Source of the DNA: Gammaproteobacteria bacterium
GTDB lineage: Bacteria; Gemmatimonadota; Gemmatimonadetes; Longimicrobiales; Gaopeijiaceae
Direction: 5' to 3'
Assembly: GCA_028820325.1 (NCBI GenBank)
Contig: JAPPJO010000020.1
Location: forward strand, 1 to 64,000
DNA: 64,000 nt
The notes below the pieces were generated by a model. It did not search any database, was not told the origin of the DNA, and saw only the letters and a program-made list of their open reading frames with translations. This document shows, piece by piece, positions 9,601 to 16,976 of the stretch; position 1 is the first letter of the stretch; every line of letters begins with the position of its first letter. Position numbers and translations under genes: made by a program.

Positions 9601-10767
9601 TTCAACCGAATGGTGCAGCGGCTTCATCGGGCGCGCGGCGCCCTGGTGCGCACCACGCAGCGCACGCAGGCCATCGTGGACGAGGCGGCGACCGGGGTGA
9701 TCGCCCTGGATCAGGCGGGGGCGGTAACCCTGGTGAACCCGCAGGCCCAGGCGCTGCTGGGAGCCTCGGTGGGGCCGGGAGAGCCGCTGCCGGCGACCCC
9801 GGGACTTGCGCGCGACCTGTCGCGCTGGGTGGAGCGCTTTTACCGCGACGGGGGCGAGGGAGCCGATCACGAATTCGAGTTGCCCGGAACCGAACTCGCA
9901 GCAGCCGCTCCCGGTTCCCGGGACTCTTCGCGCAGAGTGCGGGTGCGGGCACGCCGCATCACCCGCGACGGTCGCCCGCGGGGGGCCGTGCTGAGCCTGG
10001 AGGACGTGACCGACGAGCTGCGCAGCGAGCGTATCGTGGCGTGGGGACAGATGGCTCGTCAGGTGGCCCACGAAGTCAAGAATCCGCTTACGCCGATCAA
10101 GCTGAGCATCGAGCACGTCCGTCGAGCCTGGCACGATCGTCGGCGCGATTTCTCGGAGATTCTCGAGCGCAACGTGGAGTCGATCCTTCGGGAAATCGAT
10201 CGGCTCGCCGAGATTGCCCGCAGCTTCTCGCGCTACGGCTCCCCCAGGAAGGCGAGCGAACTCCCCCTGGAAGGCATGCACCTGGACAGGGCGGTAGAGG
10301 AGATCCTCGCGCTCTACCAGAGCAACGAGCAGGGAATCGTCATCGATACCGCCTTCCCGGCCGCACTCCCCCGGGTCCGCGCCCGGGAGTCCGAGTTCAA
10401 GGAGGTCCTGATCAACCTGCTCGAGAACGCGCGAGAAGCCGTCAAGCCCAGCGGCCACGTCCACATCGGGGCCTCCGCCGAGGATGGGGGCGTGTGCCTT
10501 CAGGTCAGCGACGACGGCCGCGGCATCGAACCGGAGCTTCTGGGTCGCATCTTCGAACCGAGATTCTCCACCAGCTCCACCGGCACGGGTCTCGGCCTCG
10601 CGATCGTGCAGCGGCTGGTACGCTCCTGGGGTGGCCGGGTGTGGGCGGAGAGCACGCCCCGGGTCGGCACGACGATGTCCATTCGCTTCGTGGCGTGGGA
10701 GCCGGGGCCGCGCGCGCTGGTCTCGGCCGCGGGCACTGGACGGACGATGTCGAACCCGCAAGATTGA
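6613..10767 (+). CDS. Very large NtrY-like multi-sensor histidine kinase
   Basis: A 1384-residue membrane kinase, much longer than typical NtrY (about 700-770). The order is: two N-terminal membrane segments; an extracytoplasmic domain (about 90-290); a block of some eight hydrophobic segments (about 295-540); a second extracytoplasmic domain (about 550-730); two further membrane segments flanking a third, shorter sensor region; HAMP near 955-1010; PAS near 1025-1140; and a HisKA domain with the phosphoacceptor in QVAHEVKNPLTPIK (His at about 1153). The ATPase domain has LINLLENAREA, DDGRGIEP and GTGLGLAIV. The HEVKNPLTPIKLS H-box is characteristic of NtrY. No response regulator adjoins it; the NtrC-type regulator at 28371 is a candidate partner. 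The start lacks a clear ribosome site. Confidence 0.85.
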   Translation: MNGVSSLLRGLLRAESRQSAVSALLWLSVAALAVWTRWSAPGWLLASALAAVPGLLRMVSRRSGRNPWTLAAALVLLAGIASGMLGSARFALVAGDWDRFRSGREARLEAALDQRFETLIDRGTVAASQVAGREFDGGSPGYWAFLEDVRREADLHAIAVFDARTDLVAWAGNHQGVVPLDARSGWDRYVFGQGPVYSYLYFTERIGASGATAVAAALLQSDMPPDVPDEEAAFATRFRSDVGRAIRITHSEQATGPAIRDFNWQERTLFSISSEEVTQGEAFESVRRAWSRVVAGLAVTAWLLLLIGLRARPYHAVLAAATLALLATVLPFGDLLGVSGLFSPARFLLPGTTGGTLGRVLALGLAGAFIAGLLPGGVRGRGAPLIGAALAGIGFAAVTHWFSLAPTTSQLGGTTGYWLIYQCALTSVLVVVAALALRLATRPAPASGRPSLVAAGLLLALVLGLLVHSVSLGSPPTPAWAGVLWALPVALIGLGRQPATTWRGSMATGAAAVLLAASAALPFTWGGRVAAQREVAEERLSTLGNQVNPYLQFLLEGLSERTDSLFESGARGTGLLYGTWRVSGLAQEGVAAWIDRWTPGGLPSAALRIGVSGPRPLIVDDYLDEAALGTTVLRLQSEDVHYLGLAMLPDRSVITVAVPPRRGFSTALLPDVPFGRDRADEGTVTLLPLNEDDPSPTREAPRWERTSQGWQGEQTILFPEGWYNAHYEVELPGTAVLVAGTVLVLLLDLLIVAGLWGVGWCSSRGIPRAPMRLGPGAGRSFRVQVTFALFLFFLIPAFAFAAIASRTLDRAVVRTAEALADRAVADAAEDFLALQGQVGLLPTSTGTVLLLFQDGELIRSSRPAFLELGVQYSWLPAQVHRSLEDGEAVLVHANVRRWGGEYVLAYRRLQTGQVLASAAPLDAGATAFEQNDLILLLAFAVVTGIALSLGLALLVGRRLANPIRTLRLASERVGEGNLGVRLPETRTDEFGTVFLAFNRMVQRLHRARGALVRTTQRTQAIVDEAATGVIALDQAGAVTLVNPQAQALLGASVGPGEPLPATPGLARDLSRWVERFYRDGGEGADHEFELPGTELAAAAPGSRDSSRRVRVRARRITRDGRPRGAVLSLEDVTDELRSERIVAWGQMARQVAHEVKNPLTPIKLSIEHVRRAWHDRRRDFSEILERNVESILREIDRLAEIARSFSRYGSPRKASELPLEGMHLDRAVEEILALYQSNEQGIVIDTAFPAALPRVRARESEFKEVLINLLENAREAVKPSGHVHIGASAEDGGVCLQVSDDGRGIEPELLGRIFEPRFSTSSTGTGLGLAIVQRLVRSWGGRVWAESTPRVGTTMSIRFVAWEPGPRALVSAAGTGRTMSNPQD

Positions 10768-10878
10768 GTGCGGACCGCCCGGAGTTGGCCAGGTTCGCGA
10801 CCACGGCCTGCACATCACCCCGATCCCCGGCACATCATCCCCATCCGCGATTCCGCCACGAACATACTCGAGTCCCCC

Positions 10879-11466
10879 ATGCAGCCCCCGGGGGCGGGAC
10901 CCTCACTCGCCCAGCTCGACCCCGTCGAAATGCAGGCCTGGGTGATCGCCAGGAGCGACAAGATCGTCGCCCGCTGGCTCTCCGAGGTCACCAAGCGGTT
11001 TGAACGGCGACCACGACAGCTGGTCGAGCTGCTCCACGATTTCTACGAGACCTTCGTCAGCATCCTTCCCGAAATCCTGGGGCCGTACCGGCGCAGGGTG
11101 CGGCCTGTCTGGCAGGAAGCCGCGAATCTCTACGGCGAACTCGCGGCCGAGCGGGGGTTGGTGGCCGGGGAGGTCATCGAGGAGTTTCAGGTTCTTCGCG
11201 TGTCCCTCATCCGGGTCCTGTATGCGGAACCGCGCATGCCCCGTGACGTGGTGCCGGGGATGCGTGAGGTGCTGCGCCTGAACCGGCTCGTTGACCAGGG
11301 CGTCACGCATGCGTCCATCGGCTACACCGACAGTCTGGTCTCGGCGCTGGTTGCCGGGCCGGGTGTTCCGGAATCGGTGACGGAGGAACTGCTCACCCGG
11401 GTCGCCGAGCAGCTTCGCGCGATCCGACGCGAATTCCGCGACATCGTGGGAAGCGGCCGCGGCTGA
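10879..11466 (+). CDS. Stand-alone RsbRD N-terminal-type sensor domain protein
   Basis: A 195-residue, probably cytosolic, all-helical protein. The opening (WVIARSDKIVARWLSEV), the central FYETFVSIL region and the later LRVSLIRVLY segment resemble the N-terminal domain of RsbRD-type stressosome or co-antagonist proteins. The STAS domain that normally follows is absent, so it would be a free sensor or adaptor module. The ATG at 10879 is preferred over an in-frame GTG at 10768 that abuts the kinase stop. It is followed 5 bases later by the decarboxylase gene, so the two are probably co-transcribed. Its link to the partner-switching genes near 23 kb is speculative. Confidence 0.6.
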   Translation: MQPPGAGPSLAQLDPVEMQAWVIARSDKIVARWLSEVTKRFERRPRQLVELLHDFYETFVSILPEILGPYRRRVRPVWQEAANLYGELAAERGLVAGEVIEEFQVLRVSLIRVLYAEPRMPRDVVPGMREVLRLNRLVDQGVTHASIGYTDSLVSALVAGPGVPESVTEELLTRVAEQLRAIRREFRDIVGSGRG

Positions 11467-11471
11467 AGTCC

Positions 11472-12938
11472 ATGCGATCTTCCGAAGCCGGCCTTCCGGC
11501 CCTGCCTGTCGCGGAGCTGGGAGACATGCCTCCCGAGGAATTCCTGGTCCAGGGCGGGCGCATCCTGGAATGGATCTCGGAGTACCTTGGCTCCGCGGGA
11601 CGATATCCCGTTCTGGCCCGCGTGCGGCCGGGGGAGGTGCGTGCCTCGCTGGCGCCTTCTCCTCCGCGGGAGGGCGAGTCCCTGGACGACATCCTGCGTG
11701 ACTTCGAGGAACGGGTGGTTCCGGGCCTCACGCACTGGAATCATCCGGGCTTCCTGGCGTACTTCGCAAATACGGCTTCCTCCCCGGCCATTCTCGCCGA
11801 ATTGCTGGCCGCGGCGGTCAACGCGAACGCGATGATCTGGAGGACGTCTCCCGCTGCGACCGAGCTGGAAGGCCTGACGGCAGACTGGCTCCGGCAGCTC
11901 CTCGGCCTGCCGGACGGCTTCGCCGGATTCGTCAACGACACGGCTTCGCACAACTCCCTGTACGCGCTCGCCGCCGCTCGTGCCCAGGCGTTTCCGGAAG
12001 CGGGCGAGCAGGGGCTTCATTCACTGCCGGCGGGGCGGATCTACGCCTCGGAACACGTCCACTCCTCCATCGACAAGGCCGTCGTTACCCTCGGGCTGGG
12101 CCGCCGGGGCGTGCGCCACCTCCCCGCCGACGACGGCTATCGCATGAAGCCGGAAGCCCTGCGCGCCGCGATCGCGGAAGACCTGGCCGCCGGGGTGCGT
12201 CCGGTGGCGGTGGTGGCCGTCGCCGGGACGACTTCGACGGCGAGCATCGATCCCATGCCGGAGATCGCCCGCATCTGCGAGGAGCACGGGATCTGGCTGC
12301 ACGTCGACGCCGCGTACGCGGGCGTGGCGGCGATCGTCGAGGAACTCCGCCCGCTGCTGGCCGGGTGGGAGCGCGCCGACTCCATCGTGCTCAATGCGCA
12401 CAAGTGGCTCTTCACGCCCATGGACTGCGCGCTCCTCTATTGCCGGCGTCCGGAGGCTCTCGCCGACGCGTTCTCCCTGGTCCCGCCCTACCTGCGCACC
12501 CCCGAAGCGGACGAGGCGCGTGACCTGATGAACTACGGCGTGGCGCTCGGCCGCAGCTTTCGCGCGCTCAAGCTCTGGTTCGTGCTGCGCTACTTCGGCG
12601 GCCACGGGCTTGCGGACCGGCTTCGCGAACATTGTCGCCTGGCGCGCCGGTTCGCAGGGTGGGTGCAGGCTTCGGACCGGTGGCAACTGATGAGTTCGAC
12701 GTTGCTGAGCCTGGTCGTCTTTCGATACCGCGATCCGGAGATGGGACGTGATCGGAACAACCAGGCCAACGAGCGCATCCTCGACGCGGTCAACGCCTCC
12801 GGAGACGTCTTCCTGTCGCATACGGTCCTCGATGGGCGCTACGTTCTCCGCCTTTCCGTCGGCAACCTGCGCACCCGGCGCGAGCATGTGGAACTGGCGT
12901 GGCGCAGGCTCGAACTGGAGGCGGCGCGGTTGAAATAG
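11472..12938 (+). CDS. Pyridoxal-phosphate-dependent group II amino-acid decarboxylase
   Basis: A 488-residue fold-type I PLP enzyme of the aromatic-L-amino-acid/glutamate/histidine decarboxylase group. Signatures are THWNHPGFLAYF near residue 80, the PAATELEGL segment, HVDAAYAG (Asp contacting the pyridinium nitrogen) and NAHKWLFTPMDC with the Schiff-base Lys at about 311. Length is normal for the family (470-510). The active-site layout suits removal of CO2 from an aromatic amino acid such as tryptophan, tyrosine or DOPA, but the substrate cannot be fixed from sequence alone. It follows the RsbRD-N-type gene by 5 bases and has no transporter or amine-using gene next to it. Confidence 0.87.
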   Translation: MRSSEAGLPALPVAELGDMPPEEFLVQGGRILEWISEYLGSAGRYPVLARVRPGEVRASLAPSPPREGESLDDILRDFEERVVPGLTHWNHPGFLAYFANTASSPAILAELLAAAVNANAMIWRTSPAATELEGLTADWLRQLLGLPDGFAGFVNDTASHNSLYALAAARAQAFPEAGEQGLHSLPAGRIYASEHVHSSIDKAVVTLGLGRRGVRHLPADDGYRMKPEALRAAIAEDLAAGVRPVAVVAVAGTTSTASIDPMPEIARICEEHGIWLHVDAAYAGVAAIVEELRPLLAGWERADSIVLNAHKWLFTPMDCALLYCRRPEALADAFSLVPPYLRTPEADEARDLMNYGVALGRSFRALKLWFVLRYFGGHGLADRLREHCRLARRFAGWVQASDRWQLMSSTLLSLVVFRYRDPEMGRDRNNQANERILDAVNASGDVFLSHTVLDGRYVLRLSVGNLRTRREHVELAWRRLELEAARLK

Positions 12939-12969
12939 AAACCGTGCTGCGGCGGCATCCGCGCGCCCG

Positions 12970-13000
12970 TTGCGGCCATCTCGCGGGCTCGTTATCTAAT
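12970..13000 (+). promoter_or_regulatory. Possible promoter for the transhydrogenase operon
   Basis: TTGCGG is followed at 17-19 bases by TATCTAAT, which contains TCTAAT, a 5-of-6 match to the sigma-70 -10 element. It lies about 85 bases before pntAa in the only sizeable gap upstream of it. Suggestive only. Confidence 0.35.
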
Positions 13001-13085
13001 GGGGGGTTTTTCCCCGGGGGACGGCGGCGGGACGGGTCTCCGGACCCGCAAGAGGGCACGTTCTGACATTCCAGCGGAGAGGCGG

Positions 13086-14234
13086 ATGAGGGTTTGCGTA
13101 CTGCGGGAGAGCCGCGCGGGAGAGCGCCGGGTGGCGCTGGTTCCCGCTGAAGTGGCCGCGTTGGCGAAGGTGGGCGTCGAGGTCGCGGTGGAGTCCGGGG
13201 CGGGGGAAGAGGCCTCCTTCCTCGACGATGCCTTCCGTGAGGCGGGCGCGTCGGTGTGCGAGAGTGCCGCCCAGGCGCTCGAAGGCAGCGACGTGGTCGT
13301 GAAGATCAACCCGCCTTCCACCGGCGCCAACGGAAGCGCCGACGAAGTCGCCGCCCTCCCCGAAGGCATCGTGCTCATCTCGTTCGTCTCGCCGGTAGCG
13401 AACCTGGAGCTCGTACGCCGGCTGGCGGAAGCCCGCGTTACGACGCTGGCCATGGACCAGGTGCCCCGCATCACCCGGGCCCAGAAGATGGATGCCCTCT
13501 CGTCGCAGGCCACGGTGGCCGGCTATCGCGCTTCGCTGCTCGCGGCGACCCACCTGGGCAAGTTCCTGCCCATGTTCATGACCGCGGCGGGCACCATACC
13601 CCCCGGCAAGGTCCTGATTCTCGGCGCCGGCGTGGCCGGCCTTCAGGCAATCGCGACCGCTCGCCGTCTGGGCGCCGTGGTCGAAGCCTTCGACATCCGC
13701 CCCGCGGTAAAGGAACAGGTCCAGAGCCTGGGCGCCAAGTTCCTGGAGGCCGAGCTGGACGAGTCGGCCGAGGACGAGGGCGGCTACGCACGCGCGCTGT
13801 CGGAGGAAAAGCACCAGCAGGAGCTCGAGCTGATCGGCGGCCGGCTGCCGGACATGGACGCGGTCATCACCACCGCCAACATCCCCGGTGCGCGGGCGCC
13901 GGTGCTCATCACCTCGGCCATGGTTGCGACCATGCGTCCCGGATCGGTCATCATCGATCTCGCGGGCGAATCCGGCGGAAACTGCGAGTTGAGCGAGCAC
14001 GGAAAGGTGGTGGTCCACGACGGGGTGATCATCGCCGCCCCGGACAACCTTCCCAGCGAACTGCCCACGCACGCCAGCCAGATGTACGCGCGCAACGTCA
14101 CCTCCTTTCTCCAGGACATCGTCGAGGACGGGGAACTCAAGCTCGACTTCGACGACGAGGTGGTCTCCGGTTCGTGCGTGACGCACGACGGCGAGGTCGT
14201 GCACGCCCGCGCTCTGGAGCGTATGTCGAGTTGA
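13086..14234 (+). CDS. pntAA: NAD(P) transhydrogenase alpha subunit, NAD-binding part
   Basis: The soluble NAD(H)-binding domain I of the proton-translocating transhydrogenase, which couples hydride transfer from NADH to NADP+ to proton entry. The 382 residues show an alanine-dehydrogenase-like N-terminal lobe and a Rossmann fold with ILGAGVAGLQAIATARRLGA near 170-190. The loop MDQVPRITRAQ is typical of PntA. The start is ATG 13086 with GGAGAGGCGG upstream, which removes 29 implausible residues. The membrane segments are on the separate next gene, so this is the split-alpha arrangement seen in Rhodospirillum rather than the fused E. coli form. The product should supply NADPH. Confidence 0.93.
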   Translation: MRVCVLRESRAGERRVALVPAEVAALAKVGVEVAVESGAGEEASFLDDAFREAGASVCESAAQALEGSDVVVKINPPSTGANGSADEVAALPEGIVLISFVSPVANLELVRRLAEARVTTLAMDQVPRITRAQKMDALSSQATVAGYRASLLAATHLGKFLPMFMTAAGTIPPGKVLILGAGVAGLQAIATARRLGAVVEAFDIRPAVKEQVQSLGAKFLEAELDESAEDEGGYARALSEEKHQQELELIGGRLPDMDAVITTANIPGARAPVLITSAMVATMRPGSVIIDLAGESGGNCELSEHGKVVVHDGVIIAAPDNLPSELPTHASQMYARNVTSFLQDIVEDGELKLDFDDEVVSGSCVTHDGEVVHARALERMSS

Positions 14235-14255
14235 CCCCAACCCAGCGGAGAACCC

Positions 14256-14543
14256 ATGGGTGAGTTGATGATCGGTCTCTATGTGTTCGTTCTGGCCGTG
14301 ATGGTCGGATTCGAAGTCATCACCAAGGTGCCCCCGACGCTGCACACGCCGCTCATGTCGGGAGCCAACGCGATCTCCGGCATCGCCGTCATCGGCGCAC
14401 TGGTGGTGGCCGCCCAGGCAGGCGAAACCACCGGGCAGGTGCTCGGCGTGGTGGCGATCGTCATGGCGATGGTCAACGTGGTCGGCGGCTTCATGGTCAC
14501 CGACCGCATGCTCGAGATGTTCAAGCCCGGCCGGAAGAAGTAG
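14256..14543 (+). CDS. pntAB: NAD(P) transhydrogenase alpha subunit, membrane part
   Basis: A 95-residue membrane protein with three hydrophobic helices. It contains the conserved segment TLHTPLMSGANAISGI, typical of the alpha-subunit portion of domain II that helps form the proton channel. It has a GGAG ribosome site and follows pntAA by 21 bases. Its size matches stand-alone PntAB proteins (about 95-140), and with PntAA and PntB it completes the three-subunit enzyme in the inner membrane. Confidence 0.93.
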   Translation: MGELMIGLYVFVLAVMVGFEVITKVPPTLHTPLMSGANAISGIAVIGALVVAAQAGETTGQVLGVVAIVMAMVNVVGGFMVTDRMLEMFKPGRKK

Positions 14544-14628
14544 CGTCGGGCCCTGACCGCCCGGGCGGGTCCTGCGCGCCCGCCACCCGGCAAACTCCCA
14601 TGCATACCCGGATTTCCGAGGAGTCACG

Positions 14629-16014
14629 GTGAACCCCGATACCCTGCTGCAACTCGTCTACCTTCTTTCCGCGACCCTCTTCGTGTTCGGGCTCAAGCGG
14701 CTGGGCTCGCCCGCCACTGCCCGGCAGGGCAACCGCATGGCCGCACTCGCCATGCTCATCGCCATCGTCGCGACCCTGGTCGAGCAGGAGATCCTGAACT
14801 GGCAGCTCATCGCCCTCGGGATCATCCTGGGATCGCTCGCGGGTGCAATCGCGGCGCGCACGGTCAGGATGACCGACATGCCGCAAATGGTGGGGATCTT
14901 CAACGGGCTCGGCGGCGGGGCCTCCGGAGTCGTGGCGGCGGCCGAGTTCTTCCGGCGGGGCGGCGGGGAGCTCGGCCTGGAGGCGGGGATCACCATTCTC
15001 CTGTCGACCCTGATCGGGACGGTAACGCTCTCGGGCAGCTTCATCGCCTTCGGCAAGCTGCAGCGCTTCATCTCAGGGGCGCCGCTCACGTTTCCCTTCT
15101 CCAGAACCCTGAACGCCCTGCTCTTCGCGGCGATTCTGGTCATCGGCGCGATGCAGGTGACGGGCGAAGCTACGGTCACGATGTATCTGGTCCTGACCGG
15201 GCTCGCCCTCGTGCTGGGGATCCTGCTGGTCACCCCCATCGGCGGGGCCGACATGCCGGTCGTGATCTCGCTCCTGAACTCGTACTCGGGGCTGGCGGCG
15301 TCGGCGGCCGGATTCGTGCTCGGCAACATGATCCTGATCATCTCGGGGGCGCTGGTGGGCGCCGCCGGGCTGATCCTCACCAACCTCATGTGCAAGGCGA
15401 TGAACCGGTCGCTGGCCAACGTCGCCTTCGGCGCCTTCGGCGCGGCCGATTCGACCGGCGGCAGAATCACTCCCGGAGAAGGGAAGAGCGTACGGGACGT
15501 GGACGCCGAACAGGCAGCCATGGTGCTCGCGTACGCCCAGTCGGTGATCGTGGTCCCCGGCTACGGCCTCGCGGTGGCCCAGGCGCAGCACGACATCCGC
15601 AAGCTCTCGGACCTGCTTCAGGAACGCGGCGTCACCGTCAAGTTCGCCATTCATCCGGTGGCGGGGCGCATGCCCGGGCACATGAACGTGCTGCTTGCGG
15701 AAGCCGACGTGCCCTACACCCAGCTCTTCGACCTGGACGAGATCAACGACGAATTCAGCACCACCGACGTGGCCCTGATCGTGGGAGCCAACGACGTGGT
15801 GAATCCCGACGCGCGCGATCCCTCCTCCGTGATCGCCGGCATGCCCATCCTCGACGTCGATCGGGCGCGCAACGTCATCGTCATGAAGAGGAGCCTCAGC
15901 CCGGGCTTCGCCGGGATCGACAACCCGCTCTTCTATCTCGACCGCACGATGATGTTCTTCGGTGATGCCAAGGGTTCGATGGTGGACCTGGTGCGCGAGA
16001 CCAAGGAGGTCTGA
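14629..16014 (+). CDS. pntB: NAD(P) transhydrogenase beta subunit
   Basis: A 461-residue subunit with eight to nine membrane helices (about 1-260) and a C-terminal NADP(H)-binding domain III. Domain III shows VPGYGLAVAQAQ, the HPVAGRMPGHMNVLLAEA stretch and VGANDVVNPDAR, all standard for PntB. The GTG start at 14629 is supported by GAGGAG 5 bases upstream. It lies 85 bases after pntAB and completes the operon. Downstream is a barrel protein gene that may or may not share the transcript. Confidence 0.95.
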   Translation: MNPDTLLQLVYLLSATLFVFGLKRLGSPATARQGNRMAALAMLIAIVATLVEQEILNWQLIALGIILGSLAGAIAARTVRMTDMPQMVGIFNGLGGGASGVVAAAEFFRRGGGELGLEAGITILLSTLIGTVTLSGSFIAFGKLQRFISGAPLTFPFSRTLNALLFAAILVIGAMQVTGEATVTMYLVLTGLALVLGILLVTPIGGADMPVVISLLNSYSGLAASAAGFVLGNMILIISGALVGAAGLILTNLMCKAMNRSLANVAFGAFGAADSTGGRITPGEGKSVRDVDAEQAAMVLAYAQSVIVVPGYGLAVAQAQHDIRKLSDLLQERGVTVKFAIHPVAGRMPGHMNVLLAEADVPYTQLFDLDEINDEFSTTDVALIVGANDVVNPDARDPSSVIAGMPILDVDRARNVIVMKRSLSPGFAGIDNPLFYLDRTMMFFGDAKGSMVDLVRETKEV

Positions 16015-16123
16015 AGCACGCGGGTTGCCGCTCGTCCGGCACGACTTCTGCAGGGACGTTTCCCGGAACCCTCCCGGGACCATCCCCGGCGGGGCACCGG
16101 TCCCTGATGCGCGGAGGTGTGAA

Positions 16124-16855
16124 ATGCGCGGCATGCGTTTCGTTCTGGTGCAGCTTGCGGCGGTCCTCATCCTGACCGGGCACCTGCGCGCGCAGGTGTT
16201 CGAAGAGCCCGCCCCGCAATGGTTCCTGGGCCTCGGCGGCATCATCAGCGAGCCGCAGGGAGCGTTCGCCGAGGCCGTGGGGACGGCGCCGGGCCTGGGT
16301 GTGAACGTCCGCTACAACCCGTCCGGAGGGGCGGGATTCGGCCTGCGCGCCGATTTCGGCTTCATCCGCTACGGGTCCAATACCCAGCCCGCCTGCTTCA
16401 GCGTGACCGTGGGGTGCCGGATCCAGCTGGACGTGGTGACGGCGAACGACATCCTGTTGTTCAGTCTCGGCCCGGAGTGGGTACTGCCGGGCGGGCCGGC
16501 GAGGCCCTACGTGGCGGGCAATGTCGGGCTAGCCCACTTCTACACGCACTCGTACCTGAAGGGCGTGGACGAGCACGACGAGGACGGCTTCGGCGAGACC
16601 ACCAACTTCAAGGATACCTCGCTGGCCTGGCGCGCGGGCGGGGGAATCCTCCTGAGGCTGGTGCGCGGAGAGGTCTTTCTGGATCTGGATATGGCGGCCT
16701 TCTACCATCGCAACGGGGTGGCCGAGTACCTGACCGAGGTCGATATCGAGGACCTCCCCGGAGGGGGCATCGACATGTTCCCGCGCCTGGGCGAGACCAA
16801 CTTCCTCTCGTTCCGCCTGGGTCTCTCGCTCGGTCTGAGCAACCCGGCTCCGTAG
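16124..16855 (+). CDS. Outer-membrane beta-barrel protein, OmpA/OmpX-like size
   Basis: A 243-residue exported protein. The signal peptide (MRFVLVQLAAVLILTGHLRAQ) starts at ATG 16124, or at an ATG three codons later; GGAGG at 16113 supports the former. The rest alternates hydrophobic and polar residues as in eight- to ten-stranded barrels: FGLRADFGFIRYG, PYVAGNVGLAHFYTH, FLDLDMAAFYHRNG and a final FLSFRLGLSLGLS strand. Two Cys about 9 residues apart (ACFSVTVGC) probably form a loop disulfide. No enzymatic motif is visible. It sits 109 bases after pntB. Family-level function is unknown, and similar proteins are often annotated simply as outer-membrane beta-barrel. Confidence 0.7.
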   Translation: MRGMRFVLVQLAAVLILTGHLRAQVFEEPAPQWFLGLGGIISEPQGAFAEAVGTAPGLGVNVRYNPSGGAGFGLRADFGFIRYGSNTQPACFSVTVGCRIQLDVVTANDILLFSLGPEWVLPGGPARPYVAGNVGLAHFYTHSYLKGVDEHDEDGFGETTNFKDTSLAWRAGGGILLRLVRGEVFLDLDMAAFYHRNGVAEYLTEVDIEDLPGGGIDMFPRLGETNFLSFRLGLSLGLSNPAP

Positions 16856-16976
16856 CGGCAGGTAGCCAAGTCTTCCCATTTCGCCATGGGGACGCCCCGG
16901 TAACGTCGCCACCTTTCTCCTGCGCGGGGAAAGGCCCCGCCGTCCGGCACCACGTCAGGCATGGCAGCGGGGGGCG

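Noticed and set aside
6658..10833. 1391-codon minus-strand frame opposite the NtrY-like kinase
   Set aside because: The plus strand carries intact HAMP, PAS and kinase motifs; the antisense frame is Arg/Gly/Gln-rich with no recognisable domain.
13000..13020. GGGGGG-TTTTT-CCCC run as a terminator
   Set aside because: The T run is in the loop, not after the stem, so it does not have terminator form.
15962..16123. Upstream extension of the barrel protein into pntB
   Set aside because: The extension lies in the pntB gene in another frame, and the ATG at 16124 has both a GGAGG site and a signal peptide.
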